DNA of 64,000 nucleotides. Origin: Primula veris (Eukaryota; Streptophyta; Magnoliopsida; Ericales; Primulaceae). The DNA lies in contig OY821749.1 of the NCBI GenBank assembly GCA_963682055.1, positions 33,549,631 through 33,613,630 of the forward strand, given 5' to 3'. The notes below the pieces were generated by a model. That model was not told the origin of the DNA. It searched no databases and worked only from the letters and a program-made list of their open reading frames with translations. Below, one piece after another: positions 37,126-48,715 of this stretch (its first letter is position 1; every line of letters starts with the position of its first letter). A program made the position numbers and the translations under genes.

Positions 37126-38370
37126 CCCCTACCAAAAAAAAAAAAAAACTATAGGTTTATAAATTAGTCAATTTTTTTCCGGATAAGTATTTGTATTAGG
37201 ATTACAAGAATAAGAAATATTAATTCCATCTGACAAGAAAAGTCTCATGAAATAATTTAAAACTCTGTACACTGACATGCGTGTTTTTTCTTTATTTAAT
37301 TTTATTTGGCAGCATTATTATTAGCCGGTTAAATATTTTTTTTTATCGGTTATGCTTTCTTGACTTCTAGTACTATAATTACAATATAAAAATTAAGACA
37401 ATAAAACTGATAGTTTTTCTCGAAAAGTCTTTGGGGAATCATACTATTATTTGTTACATTTTGGTACAATCTCTTTAATAATTCTCACAAATATTCCCAA
37501 AATTTTGAAGATGATCCTAAATTCAACTCGATAGAATTAGTTCATATTTATTTTGAAACAATGGTAAGCAACATTGAATTGGAATTAAACACACAATAAA
37601 TACCTATGAAAAAATCGGCTCCACCCCAATATACAATCCCGAATTAGTGAATTTATCATTATTTTAGAATTGCTATCGTGGTCTGGGGCGTCACTCTGGC
37701 AGATATATCAAACGTGCCTCTAGACCCCCCCCCATCCAATTAAGACGCATTTTTTTTCAAACGACGTCATTTTGATAAAAAAAAAATATAAAGAGAAATT
37801 TTGTATTTCTTCAAAAAAAATTCTTGCTATATGACACAGGGGAAACAAGATTTGAAAGGCAAAAAATAAATTTTGCAGCTGAGGTGATAATACAAAGAAC
37901 CGTAGAGTTTATTTTTCAAACATATCTCCGTCTGTAATACAAACAACTTTCGTTGCAAACAATATATAGTAAACTTTGAAATATATAGACAAAATTTAAC
38001 CTTCTTCAACAATACATGGACCATTCCTTTAACGCAAACAAGTTACGTTGTTCAATAAGGAAAATTCGAAGCTGATGCGCTAAAGCGGAAGAATATGAAT
38101 TAGGTTGTATTGTTGAAACATTATTTACGAGTTCGTTACACGAACAGGTTACGTAGTTTCTCAAATTGTAGGGAATAAATGTAGTAAAAAGTGAAAGATA
38201 GGATTAATTTTAACATATTATTGAAGAATAAATGGGCCAATTCATGTAAATATTAGAATAAATACAAGATGAAGTGATGAATGAACTTTGAAATGGATTT
38301 TAGAATATAAGAAATTCATTATTTAAAGTGATACTAGTTCAATAAGTAGAACTCATTATTATATTATTCT

Positions 38371-39718
38371 ATATATATTTATTTATATATATATATATAT
38401 AGTAGAAAGAGAGAGATATAGAGAGAGATAGAGCATAGGAAATGGCGAAGGAAAAAGAAGAAGTTTTATTCCTTTGTTTTTAGCTCTAAATTTCTATATA
38501 CATATATACATATATAATCTCTCTCTCTCTATATATATATATATTTCATTCAAAGGTTTGAGTTTTTTCTTGCTTACAGTAGTGGTGACTAACTCTTAGG
38601 TAAAATTTTTTAACTTTTTTAAGAAACCCAGATAAAAAAAATAATATATATTTTTATTCATTGCCCTTTTATCTCTTTTTATTTATTTATGTATCCATGT
38701 TTCTGTTTATATTTCTGTTATCTTGGGGACCTTTTTTTGTCTTTGATTTTTAAGTTTTTTTTTTTTTTTTTTTTTTGTGTTTGTTACTTTAGTTAAGAAA
38801 AAAATATCTGTTTGGTGTTTTTATATTTGTTTATTTGTTGTTAGATTATTGGTTATTTAGTGTTGATGTGTTTATGTTTATGTATTGATTACTAGCAAGT
38901 TGGATCTTAAATTGGGTATTTAGTGATTGGTTGAAAAAAGTAATTTGTTTCATCAACATTGTTTGGATTTGAAAATGAAATTGGAAAGAAACTAAATTTC
39001 TTTGATCAGAGTGTAAATCACTTTTGCATGGCTCATTAATCAAACAAAACCATTTTTTTTTTGCAATTTTATGAAGCACCTAAAAGGCAGATTTTTGATT
39101 CTTTTTCAACTGCAAAATCCTAGTTTTGAAAAGGCTGTCTAAAGTAGAATATTTTTTAATATGCTTTTACACTTTAATTGTGTTCCATTGTGAGATTGAC
39201 ATATGTAGATTAGATATTATCTTATCGTTTATTCGATTCTCTTATGTTTGGAATACAACACGGATTATCCGGGATTTGTTCTAGTGATGCCTGAATCTTT
39301 TCCTTTGTTGTGACTTTGGGTAGATTAATGCAACAAACTAATTCCTCTTTTTTCAATCTTGTCCATTTCCGAGTTTTACGCATTTACTGTTGTTCAAAGC
39401 AATTGATTGTCGGCTATTTCGGGTAATAAATCTATTCAACAACCAATGGTTTTTCATTTTATTTGGTTATCAAGGTGTGTGTCGTTTGTCGTTTCCACTG
39501 AATTTATATCTTTGGATTTTTCTGGTAGAAAGTCGATTACTGCCGTGTTTGTCAATCCTTGCATAGTTCTAGATCTTGTTTTGAACTGATTGTTTGTTCA
39601 TCTGATTGCCCTACCCCGTAGTTAATTTCACTGATGATTTAATTATTTTTTCTGCTTCAATTTGCAGATAATTTATGCAATTCGAACAATCACCTAAGTT
39701 TCCCCAACAAATCAAACA
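38371..39718 (+). promoter_or_regulatory. Probable promoter, 5' leader and leader intron of the CCCH gene
   Basis: TA- and GA-rich microsatellites (38384-38440) precede a likely leader exon. TTAG|GTAAAA at 38599/38600 and AATTTGCAG at 39667 are good donor and acceptor sites, so a ~1.07-kb leader intron is proposed. A 13-codon upstream ORF (38442-38483) starting ATGGCGAAGG would lie in the leader exon and could dampen translation. All of this is inferred from sequence. Confidence 0.4.
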
Positions 39719-42698
39719 ATGAATAACTTGACCATCGAAACCGAAGATACTTTCGCGAATCTACTAGAAGTTGCCGCTAACAATGACGTTGAGGGATTGA
39801 AAAAATTCACCGAAAATGGTTTTTCTGGTACCAGCGAAGTAGGCCTATGGTATAGTCGACAAAAGGGCTCAAAGCAAATGGTTCTCCTCCATAGAACCCC
39901 TCTAATGGTTGCTTCTACTTATGGTAGCATTGACGTCCTGAAATTGATTATTTCATTTTCCAATGCTGATTTAAATAAGCCTTGTGGGGTCGACAAAGCG
40001 ACCGCCCTTCATTGTGCAGCTTCGGGTGGTTCTATAAACTGTATCGATGTTGTTAAGCTACTTTTAGAGGCGGGTGCTGATCCTAATTGTGTCGATGCTA
40101 ATGGGAATTTCCCTATTGATGTTATTGTAACTCCCCCGAAATTGGAAAACTTGAAAAAATCTCTAGAGGAGCTTTTGAGAGTCTCTACAGGAACCGAAAA
40201 CTTGAGAGTGTCAACATCTACATCAACTTCGAATTCTCCGCCTTTATCCCCCGAGAATGGGTCACCATCATCTCCTTTGGACTCAAACTCTAATTCTCCG
40301 GATAGCTTAAAAATCAGTGAAATTCTTCGGTCGACTATGCCTTATGTATCAGAGAAAAAGGAGTATCCGATCGACCCTTCTTTGCCCGATATAAAGAATG
40401 GCATTTACTCAACAGACGAGTTTCGTATGTTCTCCTTCAAGGTTTGCCCTTTTCTCCTTTTCGTATTTACATGTGTTTGTATTTCTTTACTAGCTATAGA
40501 CATAGTCTTTTTGGTTCTTCGGCCTAGAAAACTAAATGCTTTAAATTGAATGAATCAAATTAACCTATTTATTTGCTCAAAAGCTGTATATAAACAAGCC
40601 CGAGTGCTCTTACGACGAAACTAATTGATCCTGTGAATGATCAACTTGTCTGGTTTCTTCTTTTAAGCTCAACTTGTATTTTTTTTTCTTAAGTTGCAGT
40701 ACATCTAGTGAAACGGGCTTGAAGACCGGGTCTTTTTAGTTTCTGACTTAGAAGTAGAAGTTTTAACTTGGATGAATAAAATAACTTATTTGCTCAAAAG
40801 CTGCATTCAAATGAGCCCAAGCATGCTCGCATATTTGTCATTGTATGTATGTTGTGTCTTGTTAACATTTATTGAGGAAGCTAATGGCTTCTTTGGTTGC
40901 AGTTTTTGTAGTCAATTATATTTCCTTTCCTTCTTAGGTCCAGTCAATTTGAGTAACTAGTTTAAAGACCAAGTCTTTTTCTATAATTTCAGCTTAAAAA
41001 ACTGTCTTGACTTGGATGACTTAAAATATCAACTTACCAGCTTAGTAATCAACTTTTTTCAACTAATGAATTTCCTTTTGTTTTATCTCTAGGTCCGCCC
41101 ATGTTCCCGCGCCTACTCTCATGACTGGACCGAGTGCCCCTTTGTCCACCCAGGCGAAAACGCTCGGCGAAGAGATCCTCGAAAGTACCATTACAGCTGT
41201 GTCCCTTGTCCTGATTTTCGCAAAGGTGCTTGTCGACGTGGCGATATGTGTGAATACGCACACGGGGTTTTCGAGAGCTGGCTACACCCTGCGCAATATC
41301 GTACCCGTATATGTAAAGACGGTTCGAGTTGTGATAGACGTGTGTGCTTTTTTGCGCATAAGCAAGAAGAGCTTCGACCCCTCTATCTATCTACCGGTTC
41401 CGCGGTACCTTCGCCTCGATCAAATTCTGGCCTATCTATTGATCCATATATGCTATCCCCTTCATCTCCGTTTGGTTCGCCTCTCTCTCCATCAGGGAGC
41501 GGAATGTTTTCCGGGCAAAATGTGCCAGCTTTGCAATTACCGGGTAGTGTTAATTTCCAGTCGAGTCGGCTGAGATCATCTCTAAATGCGAGGGATATTC
41601 AAGGTGATGACGTAGACTTGTTCTTGAATGAAATGTCCAGGCTCTCGAGCCCATCGAAGGGGTTAAATCCGTCAAATCTCGATAATCTTTTTATGGCCGA
41701 GAGCTCTTCGCCTCGATATGCTGAATCATCAGCTGTTTTTTCCCCTATAAGCTCTAGCTTTTCTCCGAAACCGGCACTTCATAATCAGTTTCAGCAGCAT
41801 AAGAACATGTTGTCACCGATAAGTACAAGCTTTTCTTCAAAATCAATGGATCGTTCTTTTGCCCAGTCGCCCTTTGCAGGGCCCTCAATGTCTCCACGAG
41901 GGGTGGACCATAATCTCTCCAACGGTTGGTTTCTTTTCCTCGGCTTGTTTGGTTGTGGCTTTTGAGTTTAACATTTTCTTTGCACTTAAAAGGTGCAGAT
42001 CGTTTGGTTTGTCTTGATCTTATTCGGTTAATGTTTGGAAAACTTAGAAGTTAAAACTTTTTTCCTTACTAAGGCTTGTTAGGTTGCAGCTTTTAAAATT
42101 GAACTTATTTCATATTTGGTCTTATTTTGCTTACAATATTTTTAAAACATGTGTACAAATATTAGAACTTCTATACTTGTTTGTTTCTCTTATAAGGTTT
42201 GCTTGGTTGGCTTCTTTTAAATGCTTACAAGTTCCAGGAGATTTGGTTTGTCGGCTTCGCAATTGATTTCCTTTTTCTTTTGTGCATGAAGAAGTTTAAA
42301 CTTTTTATTGTGTATAAATTGCAGTTAAACAAGAGCCCATATCACCAATGGGTCATCGGGTTTCGATGCTCCGTGAGAAACAGCCCTTGAATTTTCGGAG
42401 CCTCAGTTCTCGTGATCTCGGTTGTAATCATGGCGATACAGGTGGTCATTCATGGACCAATTGGGGCGCGACAGGTGGTAAAGCTGACTGGACCGTGAAT
42501 GCAGATGAATTTGGAAAGCTTCGAAGATCCTCGTCTTTTGAGCTCAAGAATAATATGGAAGAACCAGATTTCGGATGGGTTCATTCGCTTGTTAGGGAAG
42601 AAAATCATCAGGTGAACGGGGGTGCAGAATTATCCGGTGACGAGCCAATTGATCAGACAGTCCTCGGTGCGTGGATCGAGCAAATGCGGTTCGATTAA
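39719..42698 (+). CDS. Ankyrin-repeat tandem CCCH zinc-finger protein (OXS2 / AtC3H30 type)
   Basis: Exons 39719-40441, 41093-41924 and 42325-42698 total 643 codons in frame (642 residues). Two ankyrin repeats cover about residues 58-140 (RTPLMVASTYGSIDVLKLII, TALHCAASGGSINCIDVVKL). A Ser-rich linker follows. The RR-TZF region comes next: C245, C256 and the RDPRKYHYSCVPC box, finger 1 C280-X7-C288-X5-C294-X3-H298, finger 2 C315-X5-C321-X4-C326-X3-H330. The long C-terminal part is Ser/Pro-rich and ends LGAWIEQMRFD, a conserved tail. Family members shuttle between nucleus and cytoplasm and regulate stress and flowering genes by binding DNA or RNA. Arabidopsis relatives have uninterrupted coding sequences as far as I recall; here two introns split the CDS. 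Neighbourhood favours the At2g41900 relative. Confidence 0.92.
40442..41092 (+). repeat. Repeat-filled CDS intron 1 of the CCCH gene
   Basis: The segment TTATTTGCTCAAAAGCTG occurs twice (about 40569 and 40786), followed by AAACAAGCCCGAG or AAATGAGCCCAAG. GCTTCTTTGGTTGCAG at about 40888 is an inverted relative of this block. Similar GGCTTGTTTGGTTG motifs fill intron 2 and lie downstream of the gene. Confidence 0.6.
41925..42324 (+). repeat. Repeat-filled CDS intron 2 of the CCCH gene
   Basis: Three variants of one motif in the same orientation: GGCTTGTTTGGTTGTGGCTT (about 41942), GGCTTGTTAGGTTGCAGCTT (about 42072) and GGTTTGCTTGGTTGGCTTCT (about 42196). Intervening sequence is T-rich. This motif resembles the end of an hAT-like MITE that is nearly complete at 50696-50842. 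Confidence 0.6.
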
Positions 42699-44486
42699 CC
42701 AATTTTCGAAATTAATTACATATTTTGGGAGTTTGGGGTTTAATTGGAATTGGTTTTAGAGGAATATTGAGAGTAATAGAGAAGGATGGCGAAAGGTTTG
42801 GTAAAAAAAAGTTTTTTCTATAAAATAAAATAAAAAAGTACTATAAAGATTTAACCTTGGTTATTTTGTTGTTAAAACTGGGAAAAAAATTGGAGTTCTT
42901 TAGTGGTTTCTTTTAAAAATTGGAGAAGCCCAGTTCCATCTAAACAGCTTATTTTAAGTTTCAACTTTTGCTTTTGTTTTAACTAGTAATCCTAAAATGG
43001 TTCCCCTTTTGAATTGGAGTTTTAATTATCTTTCGTTTAGACGTACGTAGTCAAGAAAAAAGATGTTACATTGCAGGCCCTTTTCTATTCTCTTATGTTT
43101 AATTTGTATTTTCTGAGAAGATAGAATTTGGTGCTTGATGTTGTATTTTGGGATAAAAAAAATAAAAGAAAACTGGTGGGGAGGTTGTGATAAAATGATG
43201 TAACATTTAATTGTAAGTTCAAATGTATCAATCTTTTACCCTTTTAAGATGTTTATTTTTTTTGCCTTTTGCTCTTTCCTTATCTTTTATTATTCCTGTA
43301 TCTGAGTGTGTTTAAACTTAATAGGTGGGTGATTAGTCACTTTAGGATTTCTTAAGTTGCAACTTATAAGCTGAAGTTATACTTTTTCTTATAAGTTACA
43401 ATGTTTTCGTTGGCTAGTTTTAAAATTTTGAGGTATTTATTATTTTTGGCAAGAAACAATGAAGTTTTAAAGTATGAAATCTTTTTTGCAGTCTTAAGCA
43501 AACCAGCTTATTAAAGGGAATTGGTGGGAGGTTGTGATAAATGATGTAACAATTTAAAGTTCTCATGTCTCAATCTTTCACCCTTTTCAGAATTATTCTT
43601 GTAAATTTGAACGTGCATTTCTTTTGGGTCTTGTTAATCGGCATCGAGGGGACTAATTATAAGCTTCTGCGGTTGCGGTTTTTAAGCTTTGTGAATTCTT
43701 TCTTCTATAAATTTTAGTCTATTTGGTTCACTTTAGCTTAAAAATTACTATAGGCTTCGAGTCTTTAAGTCGGCTGAACCTTTGTTTATTTTCTCAATCT
43801 CCAACGAACCAGACTTATAAGCTGAAGCAAATAATTCTAGCGCCCGGATGCGATTAATGAAGTTTTGGAAAGTTACTACTTTTTTTTTTTTTTTTGAAAA
43901 GTTACTACTTACTAGTTAATTAGCATTTTAATGATGTTTTTTTTTGGCAACATTAAGGATACGCCAAAAACAAACAAACTGATGTATCAAAAATTTATTG
44001 GATGTACAATAAAATATGGTGGATCTGGTGCTTTAATATGGAACCAATGTAGTCATGATCATCATATCAACTTGTTCATGGTGTGTTGTTATTTTTGTAC
44101 TGAATATTTGTTATGCTTTTTGGTTAATTTATTGATAAGAGTACTTTTTTTCCATAGTGGTTATACAAATTGATTAAAGTTTTGAATAGAAAAAGCATGG
44201 GAAGCAGTGAGGTGGTGGATTCCAAGTATGAAAAAGTTGGAATTTGGGTTCGTGGGGAATGTGTATTTTGAAGATAGGGATGGGTGACAAATATTATTAT
44301 TATTTTGTTTATTATGCCAATCTCAATGATATGCTTAGATAAGGATTCTACTTGCTATTGATTTGTGTATTTTTGAGTAGTGTTTGTATGTGTATTCGAA
44401 TTTTATTTATTTTTGAAAGATGGTGGTGGTTCCCTTTTTGTTAATGCGATTATGATGTTTGTTCAGTTGTTTATTTTGTCACGTGG

Positions 44487-44626
44487 GGAAGCAGAGTAGC
44501 TGATTCTGAGTTAGGGTTACTCTACTTCCCACAGCCATTGGATCTGTTATTAAATTTAAATTATAACAGATCCAATGGCTGTGGGAAGCAGAGTAACCCT
44601 GACTCAGAGTCAGGTACTCTGCTTCT
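44487..44626. mobile_element. Mutator-like fold-back MITE, copy 5 (140 bp)
   Basis: GGAAGCAGAGTAGCTGATTC at the left pairs with the right end (GACTCAGAGTCAGGTACTCT, GCTTCT). The inner arms CCACAGCCATTGGATCTGTT and AACAGATCCAATGGCTGTGG are perfect complements. The flanks share TTTTGT but no clean 9-bp duplication was found, so the TSD has decayed or the right end is shifted. Confidence 0.85.
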
Positions 44627-47488
44627 ATTTTTGTAATGTGTGTTTGTATTCATTTATATGCAATGTAATCTAAAAAATCATATTTAGCAATTCAACATAT
44701 ATTCTCTTTTTTGGTTTTTACTTAAAAAGATGCAATTTATTTCGTTGGTCGGTCCAAAACCCGTTTTTTCCTTATGCTTTTTGCCAAAACTAAGATGAAA
44801 ACTAGTTTTTTTCTTCTTTTTTTCTTTTTTTTTTCGCTCATCCGCTTCGAATAATCTAACTTATTTGCTGATGTGCAGGCAAACAAGCAAATAGTAACAT
44901 CAGAAACTAGAGTCATGTTTGCATACCATTTTGTTTATCTAATTTTTACGTTTATCATTCTTGATTTTTGGATATTAATTTTGCAAAGATTAGTGTCAAA
45001 TAAGTCCCTACATTCTGCTGAAGATCCTGATAATAAGCCAAAAGGGGGTGGGTGAAGTTAGGTTAAATAGTTTCTATTAAATTTTAGTTAAATTAACTTC
45101 AACTTATTTATTTAATTTAAAATGGAGTTTATAAGAACTTCTGAATTAAACAGACTGCACTTATTAAGAGGAGAAAGTAGTAAGCACAGGTTATCACTTA
45201 AATTGGTGACAACGACTATATTAATATAATTATACTTCTAAATTAAAAATTATACTCCGAAAATGACTATGAAGAGACCGGACCGGGTATATAAGGTAGG
45301 AGGATAAAATAAAATTAAGTTTTACGCTAATCTTACATAGCGACGGTCCGGTAAAACAAATCTGAAATGTACAAGTTTAGAACTATTACCGAATTCTAAG
45401 TAAAATTACCATTTAGTTATTGTAATAAACATCAATATAATGTAAAGTAATTTGGACTATGATATGATGCAGGAAAATGTAAAGAGAAAAGATAAATATG
45501 ATAAAAGAGGCCAAGAAAGCAGCATGACACCATGCTTCAACTTTCGGTGCCTAGATTCATCACTTCATATAGATTTTATACATGCACATTCTGTTGCTTT
45601 TTTGTGCTTTTTCCTTATCAAACACAAACAAAATTGAAAATGACTGAAAGTGAGAGGAGCCGTATCAATATAAATAATCTGACCGTCCAAACAACCATGT
45701 TTTTTTTTTTTTAAAGCAAATAATCTAAAATCAGCCCAGAATGTCACAGATTCTCAGAGGTGTACAAGTGAGAACCAATGTGAAAAAAATATTTTAAGGA
45801 AATTTAGAAGGGTTCCTATAGTTTCGAAATTTTGATTTCCATTCTGTTGTACTTTGAAGTTTGTTAATCATAAACCATACACCTTCCTTTTATGAATACT
45901 AAACCATAGATCTTACCTAATCATTTAATACATCATACAAATGTGAAAGTTTTTAAATTGGCTTTAGCTTATGGAATGGTGATAAACACGAATAGACTTG
46001 GTAGGTATTGTGTACAATCAACTCTTATTATTCACTTATTGAGTGGCAAATATTTGGCAGATGGAATTACTATATGAAGAATGTTTGCTTTAAAGAGTTA
46101 ATGTCATTAGTCAAAACCTAATATACAAGTATGAGGTCATAACAACATTTAAAGATCCAAGTGGGTCAATCATGATCGGTGAATAATTTCAATTAAACAA
46201 TTTTAAGTTAGTCGACTAGCTAGGTACATTTTTTTAGTGGTACATTATGTCTAAGAAAATGTTAAAAGTACAACGATAAATAAAAGTACAATACAACAAC
46301 GAAATATGTTTCCATAAATATAGGGACTTAATCATCGAAAAATTTGGGACAAAAATCCAGTCAACAAGCTATCGGGACACTTGATGCCAACTTTTTACTC
46401 AAAAAATAGAAACAAACCGACAACTCAGCGACAAATTCTCATGACTTCCATGAAAATCGGTGACAATATTCTTTGTCGCAAATAATTAATTAACGCTAAT
46501 GGTTAAGCATAGAGTTGCGATATCAAACTGAGATCACATTTTCCTGAGTTTGTTATCTGTTAACAGACTATTCAATCATATATGACTTGCGTTTTCGGAA
46601 AGCGTAAATAAAGGATGTTTTGTAAGATAGAGAACATAAAACCAATGCAATTTTTCTGCTTGGAGTAGTGCACAATTGTGCAAATCACCCTATTGTATTT
46701 GTAGCCCAAATGAGTTTATGGCTAAATCTTGTAGTCTTATAGTTGAAGCACTGCTAATGTCCAAGGGCTGCACCTATCGATAACAATATACGAAATGGAA
46801 CTCCGGCTATTTGGTAAGAAATAAGGATTGAATTATTTAAAGAAAAACGAGCTTGAATCATAAAGGGTTCAATCGATTAAGAGACTTGAAATTTTCAGCT
46901 CTCCAGTTTTAGATAATCTCATGAATTAAGCTCCAATTGCGTAAATAAAAAGTGGGATTAAAGACAAGAAGAGAGAAGAAGATTACCGGAGAATAAGAGA
47001 GGGATTAAGGTAGTAATACTTAGGGATCTCCTAAATCGAGCAAGCATTTGACTACAATTATCTTAACTGAATCTGTTTTCAGTGACATGTAAGGAGAATC
47101 GGATAAGCTGATATCTATAAGTCATAAGTTCATTGCAAGAAATAAAAAACTGCCAAGAAACTTCCCATGTTCCACGAAAGATCAACTCACTTGTCTTACA
47201 AACTTGCAAAAATTTCAGCTTCGATCTCATGAGTCGTGAGGATAAAATACAGGCAAGTCGATGTCCACATACATATTCTTTTAGGGTTTTGGGTTTTTAA
47301 GACTTTCAAGTGATTCAAATTGCAGGATTAAGCGGTTATAGTAAGTAGAATTTTGATTACCTTGAGAACTGGACTAACTAAATTCACCTTTAGTGAGAAA
47401 TAAAAACTTACAAGAAACTTCGCATGTCCCACGATTCTGCTAGTTTAAAAAGAAAAAGTTAGGTCAGAAAAGCTATAAGCAAAAAACT

Positions 47489-47560
47489 ATCCGTAAGTAG
47501 GATTTGAACCTACGACAAATCAGTTAATAGCCGACTGCTCTACCACTGAGCTATTGAGGA
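47489..47560 (-). pseudogene. trnN: Plastid-derived trnN relic (NUPT), anticodon changed GTT to ATT
   Basis: The 72-nt minus-strand sequence starts TCCTCAATAGCTCAGTGGTA, holds CGGCTATTAACTGA and the T-arm GTAGGTTCAAATCCTAC, and follows chloroplast tRNA-Asn(GUU) closely as I know it. Differences include anticodon position 34 (G to A) and the 3' acceptor strand (TTACGGAT where the plastid gene has TTGGGGAG), leaving two mismatches in the acceptor stem. It is probably part of a larger plastid insertion; the adjoining plus-strand sequence to about 47615 looks plastid-like. It is unlikely to be a working tRNA. Confidence 0.8.
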
Positions 47561-48397
47561 ACAACTTAGGACTTATGTTAGAGACTCCCGTTCTTTGGAT
47601 CAACCTATGACCAAGCAAATTAAGGATCGTTAAACCCAAAAACAATTTAGAATGGTATTGCTAGAGTGTATATTTGCAACGGTCATCTTATTTGACTGTT
47701 TATGATACAGTCGCATTAACCACCGTTAGATTAGAAAATGAATGGTTAGATGGTGTTTTTTAATAACAACCACTAGCATTTAATTACAACATGTTAATTT
47801 ATTGGGTTATATTTCCATTTATTAAAATCATCCTTGTTTCTTTCGACATTCCACAAACATATCAATAATAAAAGAGCTTTGCAATAAATTTTTAGAAGTA
47901 GAAACATACTGCAGCGAAAACGTAAAAGGAAAATACGAAACGCACTTACGTGATATATCGTCCCTCAATTGTGATGAAATTTCGTAGTTCGGTATCTCAA
48001 TTGTTAAAATTGGTAGTTTAGTATCTAAATCGTTAAACACTGATACTACAATACACCAAACGTATTTTTTCCCATCATATTTACCTCCAAGTTTCTTTCA
48101 CCAAGTTACCCTTTAGCTTCAGACATGTAGTGACGACTACGCATCATCACTATCGAAGTCTGTTGTGACGAAATTAGGTCTTTAATAACGAAAGATTTCG
48201 TCACTAAACAACTTAATTCTCGTAGTAGTTGACATACTATATTATTATTATTTTGGCTGGACTAGAAAAGTAGGAGAAGTAAAGAAAAGGACCAAAAAAG
48301 AAAACAAAACAAACCCAAGAGACTCAATCGTAATAAATACAAAAATATTCGGTTATTTAATAAAACCTTTTTAATAGTAATAATTACGGCCCGGTAA

Positions 48398-48655
48398 AAA
48401 ACCGGAAAAATCGAACTGAACCGAAAAAACCCGAAAAAGACCGAAACCGAAAAACCGAAAAAATTTCGGGTCGCTTTCGGTTTTCAGTAAAACCGAACCG
48501 AAAAAGACCGAAACCGAAAAAGACCGAAAAAACCCGAAAAAAACCGAAACTGGACCGAAAAAACCGGTCCGGTTCGGTCAAAAAATAAAAACACCGAAAT
48601 CGAAAAAAACCAAACCGAAAAATATGCTCGATTTCGGTTTTTGCCAAAAACCGAA
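48398..48655. repeat. Degenerate CCGAAAAA low-complexity tract
   Basis: Dozens of ACCGAAA / CCGAAAAAA units in the plus strand, with inverted TTTCGGTT units interspersed (about 48465-48482, 48633-48642). It ends about 60 bp upstream of the ARM-repeat gene's ATG. The Phe/Arg-rich minus-strand open frames it creates are not genes. Confidence 0.85.
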
Positions 48656-48715
48656 GAGGACACCAGCCCTAATAATAATACCCAAAATAATTCTAAAACC
48701 ACTTTCTCTCTCTAA

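Larger units (their letters stand above)
30688..38400. other. MITE-dense intergenic spacer, 3-beta-HSD to CCCH gene
   Basis: No protein-coding gene is supported in about 7.7 kb. It holds three fold-back Mutator-like MITEs, three Stowaway-like copies, an inverted pair of CACTA-like MITEs, an LTR-like segment and an hAT-like inverted repeat. The stretches 32520-33300, 35470-36650 and 37140-38370 show only AT-rich sequence with short homopolymers. Confidence 0.7.
42699..48715. other. Intergenic spacer, CCCH gene to ARM-repeat gene
   Basis: The first few hundred bp are 3' UTR and downstream sequence of the CCCH gene. Several GGTTGCAGCTTTTAAGC-type fragments occur between 43350 and 43830. A fold-back MITE, a plastid trnN relic and the CCGAAAAA-rich tract are annotated separately. 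The stretches 44640-47480 and 47650-48380 show no gene; small open frames there are AT-driven. Confidence 0.65.

Noticed and set aside
39407..39589. 60-codon open frame before the CCCH gene
   Set aside because: It lies in the probable leader intron and shows no recognisable domain.
41121..41573. 150-codon alternative frame over CCCH exon 2
   Set aside because: It is a shadow of the real zinc-finger frame, whose cysteine and histidine spacing is conserved.
47489..47560. Functional nuclear tRNA-Asn
   Set aside because: The acceptor stem has two mismatches, the anticodon differs from plastid GTT and the body is plastid-type rather than nuclear-type.
48384..48702. Phe/Arg-rich minus-strand open frames
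   Set aside because: They are produced by the CCGAAAAA low-complexity tract.
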